Part shown: piece by piece, positions 34,844 through 44,952 of the stretch
Position numbering within the stretch: position 1 is the first letter of the stretch
Layout: every line of letters starts with the position of its first letter
Assembly: GCF_015840715.1 (NCBI RefSeq)
Contig: NZ_CP060397.1
Location: forward strand, 1,942,686 to 2,006,685
Length of the DNA: 64,000 bases
DNA from: Synechococcus sp. CBW1004
GTDB lineage: Bacteria; Cyanobacteriota; Cyanobacteriia; PCC-6307; Cyanobiaceae
Direction: 5' to 3'
Made by a program: the position numbers and the translations under genes
Notes under the pieces: model-generated
Databases searched by the model: none
Told to the model about the DNA's origin: nothing
What the model saw: the letters and a program-made list of their open reading frames with translations, nothing else

Positions 34844-36192
34844 GTGGCCCAACCACCCTGAGCGGCCCCGGGGCCGACCTTCACGCTCGGGGCGTGCGCT
34901 ATGCTCTGGCGAGTTTCGTCGACCTGCACGGCGTCTGCAAGGCCAAGGCCGTGCCGCTCGACCATCTCGGCGCGATGCTCACGGGTTCGGAGCTGTTCAC
35001 CGGCGCCGCCCTCGATGGCGTTCCCCAGGACGTCAGCGACGACGAGGTGGCCGCGGTGCCGGATCCCGCTTCGGCCATGGTGCTGCCCTGGCGGCCAGAC
35101 ACGGTGTGGTTCGCCAGTGATCTGCAGCTGGCGGGTCGCCCCTTCGAGGCCTGCAGCCGCACCATTCTCCGTCGCGCGACTGAGCAGGCGGCGGCCATGG
35201 GCCTGCGCTTCAACCTCGGCGTTGAAACCGAGTTCTTCGTGTTGCGCCGCGCTGCCGACGGTGGGCTGCAGCCGGCCAGTGCTTCCGATCGGCTCGACAA
35301 ACCCTGCTACGACCTGCGCGGTCTGCTCGACAACCTGGGCTGGCTCGACGAGCTGGTGCAGGCGATGAACGCCCTGGGCTGGGGCGTCTATTCCTTTGAT
35401 CACGAGGATGGCAACGGTCAGTTCGAGACCGATTTCGGCTATGCCGAGGCCTTGGTGACGGCCGACCGGGTCACCTTCTTCCGGTTAATGGCGCGGGAGA
35501 TCGCCCGCCGCCATGGTCTGATCGCCAGCTTCATGCCCAAGCCGTTCGCCGATCGCACCGGCAGCGGCGCTCACTTCAACATGTCGCTGGCGGATCTGGG
35601 CAGCGGCGAAAATCTGTTCACCCCCGACGACGGTCAGCCGGGCTGGGTGAGTGAGCTGGGCCGTCAGTTCATCGCTGGCATCCTGCGCCATGCCCCCGCG
35701 ATCTGCGCCGTGATCGCCCCCACGGTCAACAGCTACAAGCGGCTGGTGGTGCAGGGAAGCATGAGCGGCTTCACCTGGGCGCCGGTGTTCATCTGCTTCG
35801 GCAACAACAACCGCACCAACATGCTGCGCATTCCCGGTGCCGGCAGCCGCGTGGAATGCCGCGCCGCCGACAGCGCCTGCAACCCCTACCTGGCGGCAGC
35901 GATGTTGCTGGCCGCCGGTCTGGAAGGCATACGGGAAGGGCTCGATCCCGGCGATCCCAACCTGGTGAACGCCTACCGCCTCAGCCCGGAGGAGTGCAGC
36001 GCCCGCGGCCTGCACGCCCTACCGCGCACCCTCGGCGAAGCGATCGAGGCCTTCGCCGCTGATCCGCTCTCCCGGCGGGTGTTCGGCGATGCCATGGCTG
36101 ATGCCTACATCGCCTTCAAGCGCGATGAGTGGAGCAGCTACCACGGCGCCGTCTCCGCCTGGGAGACGGATCGCTACCTCGAGCTGTTCTGA
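34840..36192 (+). CDS. Glutamine synthetase-like ligase (GlnT / type III branch)
   Basis: 450 residues with the glutamine synthetase catalytic domain: [10 protein letters not shown] (Glu ligands, near 127-134), [19 protein letters not shown] (about 187-205), [20 protein letters not shown] (ammonium/metal site), and [14 protein letters not shown]. It joins glutamate to ammonia or to a small amine using ATP. The sequence resembles the GlnT/type III and gamma-glutamylmethylamide synthetase branches more than cyanobacterial GlnA. Translational coupling to hypB places it in the guanidine operon, where it could capture ammonia from GdmH or methylamine from an alkylguanidine. A short GC-rich hairpin lies between it and the transporter genes. 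Confidence 0.85.
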   Translation: MSGPTTLSGPGADLHARGVRYALASFVDLHGVCKAKAVPLDHLGAMLTGSELFTGAALDGVPQDVSDDEVAAVPDPASAMVLPWRPDTVWFASDLQLAGRPFEACSRTILRRATEQAAAMGLRFNLGVETEFFVLRRAADGGLQPASASDRLDKPCYDLRGLLDNLGWLDELVQAMNALGWGVYSFDHEDGNGQFETDFGYAEALVTADRVTFFRLMAREIARRHGLIASFMPKPFADRTGSGAHFNMSLADLGSGENLFTPDDGQPGWVSELGRQFIAGILRHAPAICAVIAPTVNSYKRLVVQGSMSGFTWAPVFICFGNNNRTNMLRIPGAGSRVECRAADSACNPYLAAAMLLAAGLEGIREGLDPGDPNLVNAYRLSPEECSARGLHALPRTLGEAIEAFAADPLSRRVFGDAMADAYIAFKRDEWSSYHGAVSAWETDRYLELF

Positions 36193-36293
36193 GCTTCGGG
36201 CCCCTGCGGGGGGCCTGCATCCCACCGGCACCGTCCGATCGGATCCACCCCTCACCGAGCGTCCTCCCCACACCCTCACCCCTCACATCCGTC

Positions 36294-37295
36294 ATGACCC
36301 ACCGTTCGTCTCGCCGCCGCCGTCTGCTGAGCACCCTGCTGGCCTGCGGCTTCGTCAGCGCCGGCCTCGCGGCCTGCACCAAGCCCAGCACTCAGGCGCC
36401 TGTGCGCGTCGGCTACAGCGCCTGGCCCGGTTGGATTCCCCTCAAGGTGACCGAAGAGAGGGGCCTGTTCACCAAGGCCGGTGTGCCGGTGAGCCTGCAG
36501 TGGTTTGACGGTTACCTGGATTCGATCAATGCCCTCAACGCCGGCCAGCTCGACTGCAACAGCCAGACCCTCGGCGACACGATCAGCTCGGTTGCCGGCG
36601 GTGCGGAACTGCAGGTGGTGCTCACCAACGACTACTCCACCGGCAACGATCAGATCATCGCGGCGCCCGGCATCAAGACCGTGGCGGATCTCAAGGGCAA
36701 GAAGGTAGCCGCCGAAGAGGGAACGGTGGATCACTACCTGCTGCTGCTCGGCATGAAGAAGGCCGGCCTGAGCGCCAAGGACATCACCTTCGTGCCGCTG
36801 GAAACCGGTGCCGCCGCCGCCGCCTTCGCCGCCGGCAAGGTGGATGCGGTGGGAGTGTTCGCGCCGTTCACCACCCAGTCCCTCAAGCGTCCTGGCAGCA
36901 CCACCCTGTTCAGCTCCAAGGACTTCCCGGGTGCCATCAGCGACCATCTGGTGTGCCGCAAGGAGTTCGTCGCCAGCAACCCCGAGGCGGTTCAGAAGCT
37001 GGTGAATGCCTGGTTCGACACCCTGCGCACGATCAAGGCGGAGCCCGGGCCGAGCCTGGCGATCATGGCCCAGCGTGCCGGGGTCAGCGAGGAGGACTAC
37101 AAGGCCTATGACGCCGGCACGACGATCCTGACCCTGGAGGAGAACAGGCAGGCCTTCAAGCCGGGCAGCACGATGCAGTCGCTGCCGTTCGCCGCCCGGG
37201 AGATCGGCACGTTCCTGCAGGAGGTGGGTCTGGCCAAGACCGCTCCACCGCTGGAGGGTCTGCTGCAGCCGCAGTTCGTTGACGCGGTGAAGTGA
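36294..37295 (+). CDS. ABC transporter substrate-binding lipoprotein (guanidine-type)
   Basis: 333 residues. The N-terminus MTHRSSRRRRLLSTLLACGF followed by LAAC gives a lipoprotein signal peptide, so the mature protein is anchored outside the inner membrane. The body is an NMT1/SsuA-like bilobal binding domain (RVGYSAWPGWIPLKVTEERG, AEEGTVDHYLLLLGMKKAGL, VDAVGVFAPFTTQSLKR). It corresponds to Sll1080 in the Synechocystis guanidine operon and should bind guanidinium or a related cation. The ATG at 36294 is selected because it places the signal peptide correctly. Confidence 0.88.
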   Translation: MTHRSSRRRRLLSTLLACGFVSAGLAACTKPSTQAPVRVGYSAWPGWIPLKVTEERGLFTKAGVPVSLQWFDGYLDSINALNAGQLDCNSQTLGDTISSVAGGAELQVVLTNDYSTGNDQIIAAPGIKTVADLKGKKVAAEEGTVDHYLLLLGMKKAGLSAKDITFVPLETGAAAAAFAAGKVDAVGVFAPFTTQSLKRPGSTTLFSSKDFPGAISDHLVCRKEFVASNPEAVQKLVNAWFDTLRTIKAEPGPSLAIMAQRAGVSEEDYKAYDAGTTILTLEENRQAFKPGSTMQSLPFAAREIGTFLQEVGLAKTAPPLEGLLQPQFVDAVK

Positions 37296-38059
37296 TGGCT
37301 GATCGGTCGTGGCGACACCATCCATGGCTGCTCGGCGCCGCCGGTGTGGTGGCGGTGCTTCTTCTCTGGAGCGCCATCACCGCCACCGGCCTGGTGGACA
37401 AGCTGTTTTTGCCCAGTCCGGCGGCCGTCTGGTCAGCAGGCCGGACGCAGGCGGAGCAGGGCCTGCTATGGCGCGACTTCAGCGCCAGCGTCGGTCGCGT
37501 GTTCGGTGGCTTCGCCCTCTCCGCCGTGGTGGCCCTGCCACTGGGCATCGCCATGGGCAGCAGTGTGGTGATCTGCCGGCTGCTGGAGCCCCTGATGGGC
37601 CTGATCCGCTACATGCCGGCGCCCGCCTTCATCCCGCTGCTGATCATCTACTTCGGCCTTGGCGAGCTGCCGAAGGTGCTGCTGATCTTCATCGGCACCG
37701 TGTTCTTCAACACGCTGATGATCATGGACGCCGTCAAGTTCGTCCCCCACGAGCTGATCGAGACCGCCCGCACCCTCGGCGGCCGTGGTCTGCCGATCCT
37801 CACCAGCGTCGTGGCTCCTTTCATCGCGCCGCAGGTGCTCGATACCTACCGCATCAACATGGCCTCCGCCTGGAACCTGGTGATCGTGGCCGAGCTCGTG
37901 GCAGCCAGCGAAGGGCTGGGCAAGCGCATCAGCCTGGCCCAGCGCTTCCTGCGCACCGATGAGATCTTCGTGGGATTAATTGTGATCGGCCTGATCGGTC
38001 TGGCGATCGATCTGGGCTTCCGTTTCCTGATGCGGCGCAGCTGCGCCTGGGCCAACTGA
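37292..38059 (+). CDS. ABC transporter permease (guanidine-type)
   Basis: 255 residues with about six membrane segments and the permease EAA loop LIETARTLGGRGLPILTSVV (about residues 153-172). The first segment, LLGAAGVVAVLLLWSAITAT, is near the N-terminus. It belongs to the SsuC/TauC-like BPD_transp_1 family. It overlaps the binding-protein gene by four bases and precedes the ATPase gene by 42. Confidence 0.92.
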   Translation: MMADRSWRHHPWLLGAAGVVAVLLLWSAITATGLVDKLFLPSPAAVWSAGRTQAEQGLLWRDFSASVGRVFGGFALSAVVALPLGIAMGSSVVICRLLEPLMGLIRYMPAPAFIPLLIIYFGLGELPKVLLIFIGTVFFNTLMIMDAVKFVPHELIETARTLGGRGLPILTSVVAPFIAPQVLDTYRINMASAWNLVIVAELVAASEGLGKRISLAQRFLRTDEIFVGLIVIGLIGLAIDLGFRFLMRRSCAWAN

Positions 38060-38101
38060 CGACCCCACGCCATCTCCCAGTCACGCCATCCCAGCCACGC
38101 C

Positions 38102-38872
38102 ATGGATCTTCAGGTTGACCATGTCAGCAAGCGCTTCGGCACCGGTGCGGGCGCGAAGCTGGTCCTCGATCGCATCAGTTTCGATCTGCACTCCGGTGAA
38201 TTTCTTGCCCTGGTGGGCAGCTCCGGGTCAGGGAAATCGACGTTGATGCGCCTGATCGCCGGGCTGGATCGTCCCAGCGCCGGGGTGATCACGATCGATG
38301 GTGCCCCGGTGCAGGGCCCCGGCTCCGATCGGGGCATGGTTTTCCAGAAGTACAGCCTCTATCCGTGGCTCACGGCGGCTCAGAACGTGGCCTTCGGCAT
38401 GGAGCTGCAGGGGCGCGGCCGCGACGAGATCCGCGAGCGCACCAGCTATTTCCTGGAGGTGGTGGGTCTGGCGGATTCCGCCCGCCGGCTGCCGCGCGAG
38501 CTCTCGGGCGGCATGCAGCAGCGGGTGGCCATCGCCCGCGCCCTGGCAGCCGAACCGAAGGTGCTGCTGCTGGATGAGCCCTTCGGCGCTCTCGACATCC
38601 AGATCCGCGAATCGATGCAGGAGTTTCTGCACCAGCTCTGGAAGCAGACCGGCCTGACGGCCCTGCTGATCACCCACGATCTTGAGGAGGCGCTGCTGCT
38701 GGCCGGCCGGGTGCACATCCTGGCTCCCTCCCCGGGCCGGATCGTGCGCACGGTGGATGTTGACCTCGATCGCAGCGACATGGCCCATCTGCGGCTGACG
38801 CCGCCGTTCCTTGAGCTTCGCGAAGAGCTGGCCCGGGGGCTGCGATGCCTGGAACCGGCCCTGAGCGCCTGA
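38102..38872 (+). CDS. ABC transporter ATP-binding protein (guanidine-type)
   Basis: 256 residues. Walker A LVGSSGSGKSTLMRL, Q-loop MVFQKYSLYPWLTA, signature LSGGMQQRVAIARAL, Walker B LLLDEPFGALD and H-loop ITHDLEEALLL are all intact. Of the SsuB/TauB type. It completes the transporter with the two genes upstream. It is followed after seven bases by the Rieske gene. Confidence 0.94.
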   Translation: MDLQVDHVSKRFGTGAGAKLVLDRISFDLHSGEFLALVGSSGSGKSTLMRLIAGLDRPSAGVITIDGAPVQGPGSDRGMVFQKYSLYPWLTAAQNVAFGMELQGRGRDEIRERTSYFLEVVGLADSARRLPRELSGGMQQRVAIARALAAEPKVLLLDEPFGALDIQIRESMQEFLHQLWKQTGLTALLITHDLEEALLLAGRVHILAPSPGRIVRTVDVDLDRSDMAHLRLTPPFLELREELARGLRCLEPALSA

Positions 38873-38879
38873 GGCCGGC

Positions 38880-39944
38880 ATGGCCCCTGCGATGGATTTT
38901 CTGCCCAGCCGGCTCTACCACTGCGCCGCCATCGCCGCGCAGGAACGGCAGCGCTACGCCAGCCGCTGCTGGCATCCGGTGGCGGCAGCGGCGGAGCTGC
39001 CACCGGATGGGGCCCTGGCCGTGGAGCTGCTGGGGATGCCGCTGCTGCTCACCCGCCCGGGCGGCGGCGAGCCCCGGGCTTTTTTCAACCGTTGTCTCCA
39101 TCGCGGCGTGGCGCTGCTGGAGCCGGGAGCGGCTCGCAGTGGTTGCCTGCGGCTGGTGTGCCCTTATCACGGCTGGAGCTACAGCCTGGCGGGGGAGCTG
39201 CTGGCGGCAGCGCGGGAGTCGGAGTTCTGCGCTCCCTTCGATCGGCGCGCCTGGCCGCTCGAGCGGCTGCTCTGCCGCCAGCTGGGCCCTCTGATCTGGG
39301 TGGCAACGGGCCCGGATCCCCTGCCCCTGGAGCAGCAGCTCGATCTGGTGCTGGCGGAGGCGGGGCCGCTGTTCGAGGCGCCGCGGCAGCTGCTCGCCCG
39401 GCAGCTGACACCGCTGGCCTGCAACTGGAAGACCGCCCACGACAACACGCTCGACGACTACCACGTGGCGATCGCCCACCCCACCACCCTGCACCGCGAG
39501 CAGGGGCCGGTGCGCGACTACCGGCATGGGCTGAGCGAACACGCCAACCTGCTCAGCACCCCCCACGCTGACGGCGGCACCTTCCTCACCTTTGGGCTGC
39601 TGCCCTGGACCCATCTGCTGCTCTGGCCCGACCGGCGGCTGGCACTGATTCAGTTCCTCCCTGAAGCCCTGGACCCGCAGCGCTGCACGATGGCGGTGTG
39701 GCTGCTCGGGCCGGAGGGCGACGCCGTGGCGGCGACGGCCTGGATGGCCGAGCTGCAGCGCTTCCTGGAGGAGGACCGGCGCCTGGTGGAATCCGCCCAG
39801 CGCGGCTACCGGAGCGGGCTGGTGCCGGGGCCCGCCCACAGGCTTGAGCGGCGCATCCTGCAGTGGCAGGCGCTCTATCGGGCCTGGATGGAGCCGGCGA
39901 TCACCAGCTCTGCCGCCGCAGCCAGGCCGCCATCGCCCCATTGA
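38880..39944 (+). CDS. Rieske non-heme iron oxygenase, operon-associated
   Basis: 354 residues. The Rieske [2Fe-2S] site is FNRCLHRG (Cys72, His74) and LVCPYHGWSY (Cys94, His97). The mononuclear iron site is in NTLDDYHVAIAHPTTLH (His195, His200, with an acidic ligand further on). It is the alpha subunit of a ring-hydroxylating or N-dealkylating oxygenase. No reductase or ferredoxin gene is adjacent, so it would borrow electrons from photosynthetic ferredoxin. It starts seven bases after the transporter ATPase, so it belongs to the riboswitch-controlled transcript. Oxidative removal of a substituent from an alkylguanidine is an attractive but unproven role. Confidence 0.88.
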   Translation: MAPAMDFLPSRLYHCAAIAAQERQRYASRCWHPVAAAAELPPDGALAVELLGMPLLLTRPGGGEPRAFFNRCLHRGVALLEPGAARSGCLRLVCPYHGWSYSLAGELLAAARESEFCAPFDRRAWPLERLLCRQLGPLIWVATGPDPLPLEQQLDLVLAEAGPLFEAPRQLLARQLTPLACNWKTAHDNTLDDYHVAIAHPTTLHREQGPVRDYRHGLSEHANLLSTPHADGGTFLTFGLLPWTHLLLWPDRRLALIQFLPEALDPQRCTMAVWLLGPEGDAVAATAWMAELQRFLEEDRRLVESAQRGYRSGLVPGPAHRLERRILQWQALYRAWMEPAITSSAAAARPPSPH

Positions 39945-40743
39945 TCGCCAGCAGATCAGCCACCGGCTGTCGTGTGAAGGGCAGCTGCGGCAGGTAGCCG
40001 TCGGGACCGAATTCCGGGGTGATCGTGAATGGCCCCTGGCTCGCTGCGGAGCGCTCCTGGGCGAACAGCTGCCAGCAGCGGTGGTGGGCCTCAAGGGCCG
40101 GCGCCCACTCCGGCGCGAAGGGATGGCCCACCGAGGGGCCCTGGGCATGCCCCACCCGTGCATGGATGTGATCCACGTGGGAAGCCATGGCCTGCACCGG
40201 CCCGAGGTCCGGCGTCATCAGCCGTTCGGCCACGGCACACCAGTGGCTGAGATCGGCGGTGAGGCGCAGCTGGGGAAACGCCTCGAGGTAGGCGCCGATC
40301 TGCCAGGGGCTGTACAGGCTGCGTGAGCGGTGTGTCTCGAAGCTCACCGGCAGCGGGGCGGCGGCCGCGAGCTCCAGGGCTTGCCGCCAGAACGCCTGCT
40401 GCAGGGGCCAGGGCCAGCTGTCGCTCCCGGTGAGCACGGTCACGCGCAGCGGCGCCAGGCAGGGCGCCCGCACCAGTTGCTCCTCCAGCTCGCGCAGGTG
40501 CTGCTCGGGCGTCACCTCCAGGCCGGGCACGTAGTCGCCGCCGGTGAGCAGCTCCAGCACCAGTGCCTGGCCTGCGGCCTCCAGGCGGTCGGCGATGGAG
40601 GCTGGCGGCAGGCCCTGCAGGGCTGGATGATGCAGATTCGCCTCCAGCCCATCGAAGCCGTTGCGGCGGGCGGTGGCGATGGCGTCGGTGAGATCACTGT
40701 CGAACCCCCAGAGGCTGAACAGCAGCAGAGGCCTGGCAGCCAA
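39901..40743 (-). CDS. Sugar phosphate isomerase/epimerase-like TIM-barrel protein
   Basis: 280 residues of the xylose-isomerase-like TIM-barrel family: AIATARRNGFDGLEANLHHP, VSFETHRSRSLYSPWQIGAY (Glu metal ligand), LRLTADLSHWCAVAERLM (Asp and His ligands), VDHIHARVGHAQG and FTITPEFGPDGYLP. The substrate is unknown. Start is probably the TTG at 40743. Its stop lies inside the 3' end of the Rieske gene (44 bp overlap, opposite strand). The small gene immediately upstream shares its direction. Confidence 0.82.
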   Translation of the reverse strand: MAARPLLLFSLWGFDSDLTDAIATARRNGFDGLEANLHHPALQGLPPASIADRLEAAGQALVLELLTGGDYVPGLEVTPEQHLRELEEQLVRAPCLAPLRVTVLTGSDSWPWPLQQAFWRQALELAAAAPLPVSFETHRSRSLYSPWQIGAYLEAFPQLRLTADLSHWCAVAERLMTPDLGPVQAMASHVDHIHARVGHAQGPSVGHPFAPEWAPALEAHHRCWQLFAQERSAASQGPFTITPEFGPDGYLPQLPFTRQPVADLLAINGAMAAWLRRQSW

Positions 40744-40745
40744 GA

Positions 40746-40940
40746 TCAGCCGCCTGCGGCGAATTCCTCAGGCTGGATCCCCAGATAGACCGCCTCCTTG
40801 AACAGCGCCTGGCGGGCCCGGGCGTCGCTGTGCTCCAGGGTGCTGCGGTAGCGGCGGCGCAACGACTCCACGAGCGCCTGGCGGCGGGCGTCACCCATGC
40901 GGTTGGGGTGGGTGGCGGGAGGCGCATCGCCGGTGGCCAT
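40746..40940 (-). CDS. Small conserved-looking protein (64 aa)
   Basis: 64 residues ending RRQALVESLRRRYRSTLEHS, then DARARQALFKEAVYLGIQPE and EFAAGG. The helical, charged C-terminal half looks like a real small domain. It ends two bases before the start of the TIM-barrel gene, so it is probably co-transcribed. Unrecognised. Confidence 0.5.
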   Translation of the reverse strand: MATGDAPPATHPNRMGDARRQALVESLRRRYRSTLEHSDARARQALFKEAVYLGIQPEEFAAGG

Positions 40941-41197
40941 CACGATCAACTGCGGAGCAGGGCAGCCCAACCTAGGTCGGCTCAGACGCCGCAGGGGCAG
41001 CGGCTGCCGTCCCCCATGGCCCGTGCCCCTGATCCGGTCGCACGGTCTTCGCCCGGTCGCACGGTCTTCGCGGCGAAGGCGATGCCTGATGTGCCTGCCA
41101 CGCGGGCCATCGCCAGACTGGTGCGGGGAGCCCTGCCTGGGTCACGGATGCCCGGGACTGCCCCCCCTGTTGATCCCTCCCCTGCCCGCTTCCAACC

Positions 41198-41683
41198 ATG
41201 GCCGTCACCGCCCCTCCGCTCGACATCGGCATCAGCGAGGACCATCGCCGCCGCATCGCCGAAGGCCTCGGCGGCCTGCTGGCCGACAGCTACGTGCTCT
41301 ACGGCAAGACCCACGGCTTCCACTGGAACGTCACGGGGCCGATGTTCAACACGCTGCACCTGATGTTCATGGAGCAGTACGTGGAGCTCTGGAACGCCCT
41401 CGATGTGATCGCGGAACGCATCCGCGCCCTCGGCCATCCCGCCCCCTTCGGCGGCGCCCGCTTCGCCGAGCTGGCCACGATTCCCGAATCTCAGGGCAGC
41501 CCCTCCGCCCTGGAGATGGTGCAGGAGCTGGTGGTCGGCCATGAGGCCGTCGCCCGCACCGCCCGTGCTCTGTTCCCGCTGCTGGAGGAGGCGAACGACC
41601 AGCCCTCCGCCGACCTGCTCACCCAGCGTCTGCAGATCCACGAGAAGACCGCCTGGATGCTGCGCAGCCTGCTGGAGGGCTGA
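41198..41683 (+). CDS. dps: Dps-family DNA-protection / ferritin-like protein
   Basis: 161 residues. The Dps core is seen in LLADSYVLYGKTHGFHWNVT, FNTLHLMFMEQYVELWNALD and VIAERIRALG; the His, Asp and Glu residues there form the inter-subunit ferroxidase site. It stores iron and removes hydrogen peroxide as a 12-mer; some Dps proteins also bind DNA. The N-terminus is short, without an obvious DNA-binding tail. It stands alone between the small gene on the other strand and pyrG. Confidence 0.92.
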   Translation: MAVTAPPLDIGISEDHRRRIAEGLGGLLADSYVLYGKTHGFHWNVTGPMFNTLHLMFMEQYVELWNALDVIAERIRALGHPAPFGGARFAELATIPESQGSPSALEMVQELVVGHEAVARTARALFPLLEEANDQPSADLLTQRLQIHEKTAWMLRSLLEG

Positions 41684-41808
41684 GGCGAGCGCGGATCGTT
41701 CCGAGGGGGGGGCTGCGGCGGCGCTGCCGTGGCCCGGTTCGATGTCCAGTCCAAGGCGCTGACGGCTGCCCCCGCCACGGTGCGGTTTCAGGGCCATCGG
41801 TAGGGTGA

Positions 41809-43536
<1,728 letters not shown>

Positions 43537-43730
43537 ACGGGGGCGGCGATCGGGCCGGCGTCATCCCCGCGACTCGGTGACGGTGTGCCTGATTGCAGGC
43601 TCACCACCGTGCCCAAGGGGTGCCTCGGCCCGTGCATCAGCCAGCTGGCCGAGGGGGATCTGCTGCGCCTCAATCGCGTCCTGCCTGCGCTTCTGGCTCT
43701 GGCCCGCTGCTGGCGCGGGACGTCCCGTCT

Positions 43731-43982
43731 ATGATGACGCCACGTGATGACGCGGCCGCTGTGCGCACGATCGTGGATCTGCCCGATGCGGAACGCGCCC
43801 AGCTGGACGCGCTCTGTCGGCAGCGAGGGGTGTCGCGGGCGGAGGCGTTGCGCCAGGCCCTGCGGCTTTGGTTGCGGCAGCAGACACCAAGCCACCATGC
43901 CGTGTTCGGCCTGTGGCGCGACCGGCCGGCAGGGAGCCTGGAGCTGCAGCAGGCGCTGCGGGAGGAGTGGAGCGAACGCTGA
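43731..43982 (+). CDS. vapB: VapB-like ribbon-helix-helix antitoxin
   Basis: 83 residues: VRTIVDLPDAERAQLDALCR, QRGVSRAEALRQALRLWLRQ, then GLWRDRPAGSLELQQALREE with a C-terminal acidic/Trp tail. This is a CopG-type DNA-binding domain plus toxin-binding tail. The stop overlaps the vapC ATG by one base. Distinct from the vapB at 29933. Confidence 0.85.
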   Translation: MMTPRDDAAAVRTIVDLPDAERAQLDALCRQRGVSRAEALRQALRLWLRQQTPSHHAVFGLWRDRPAGSLELQQALREEWSER

Positions 43983-44341
43983 TGCTGTTGCTCGACACCA
44001 ACATCCTCATCGATGTGCTGCGCGGTGAAGCCGTGGCCCTGGCCTGGCTTGAGCAACAGCGGCAGCCACGCATCAGCGTGATCACCTGGATCGAGGTGCT
44101 GGTGGGCTGCCGCGCAGGGGAGAGCAGCACGGTGGAGGCCTGGCTGGAGACCTTCCCGCGTCTTCCGCTCGATGACGCCATCGCCGCTGAAACGGTGCGG
44201 CTGCGCCAGCGGCACGGCCTGAAGGTGCCGGACGCCATCATCCTCGCCACCGCCCGCTGCGGAACCCTCACCCTGGCGACCCGCAACCGCCGCGATTTTC
44301 CCATCCAACTCGGGGATGTGCTGCATCCCTACGAGCTCTGA
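43982..44341 (+). CDS. vapC: VapC PIN-domain toxin
   Basis: 119 residues. PIN motifs: LLLDTNILIDVLRG (first Asp), ISVITWIEVLVGCR (Glu), LKVPDAIILATA (Asp) and TLATRNRRDFP. Coupled to the antitoxin upstream. It is followed after eight bases by the sulfotransferase gene in the same direction, without a clear terminator. Confidence 0.9.
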   Translation: MLLLDTNILIDVLRGEAVALAWLEQQRQPRISVITWIEVLVGCRAGESSTVEAWLETFPRLPLDDAIAAETVRLRQRHGLKVPDAIILATARCGTLTLATRNRRDFPIQLGDVLHPYEL

Positions 44342-44349
44342 GCAACGCG

Positions 44350-44952
44350 ATGATCACCGTGGTGACCGGCCTGCCCCGCTCGGGTACCAGCCTGGCGATG
44401 CAGCTGCTGGAGGCGGCGGGCATTCCGCCGTATACCGATGGGGTTCGGCGCGCCGATAGGGCGAATCCTCGCGGCTACTACGAAGCCGAGGTGGTCAAAC
44501 AGCTGCCTGGCCACTCCGCCTGGCTGGAGGAGGTGGAGGGCAAGGCGGTGAAGGTGATCCACCAGCTGCTGCCGGCCCTGCCACCCCGGTATTCCTACCG
44601 GGTGCTGGTGATGGACCGGCCGCTGGCGGCGGTGTTGGCCTCCCAGCAGCGGCTGCTGACACTGTTGGGCCGCTCTGGCACCGCCCTCAGCAGCGACCGA
44701 CTGGCGATGGTGTTCGAGGCCCAGCTGCAGACGATGGATCGCTGGTTGGCGGCGCTGCCGGGCGAGCGGGTGTTGCGCCTGCCGCATGGAACGGTGCTCA
44801 ACGCGCCGCAGGCCAGCGCCCGCCGCCTGCTGGATTGGCTGGGGGAGGAAGCAACGGCCGATCGGGTGGCGCGGATCGCGGCAGTGGTGGAGCCGGGACT
44901 GAGCCGCGCAGCTGATCAGCAAGCGCCAGGCTGCGGATGGCCTCTTCTCTGA
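44350..44952 (+). CDS. Sulfotransferase-family protein
   Basis: 200 residues. The PAPS 5'-phosphosulfate loop is VTGLPRSGTSLAMQLLEAAG (residues 4-23). The rest, YRVLVMDRPLAAVLASQQRL and RVLRLPHGTVLNAPQASARR, follows the short bacterial sulfotransferase pattern. The substrate is unknown; polysaccharides or peptides are possible. Its last 155 bp overlap the 3' end of the opposing phosphatase-TPR gene, so one of the two C-termini may be extended by read-through. Residues after about 180 look non-homologous. Confidence 0.78.
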   Translation: MITVVTGLPRSGTSLAMQLLEAAGIPPYTDGVRRADRANPRGYYEAEVVKQLPGHSAWLEEVEGKAVKVIHQLLPALPPRYSYRVLVMDRPLAAVLASQQRLLTLLGRSGTALSSDRLAMVFEAQLQTMDRWLAALPGERVLRLPHGTVLNAPQASARRLLDWLGEEATADRVARIAAVVEPGLSRAADQQAPGCGWPLL

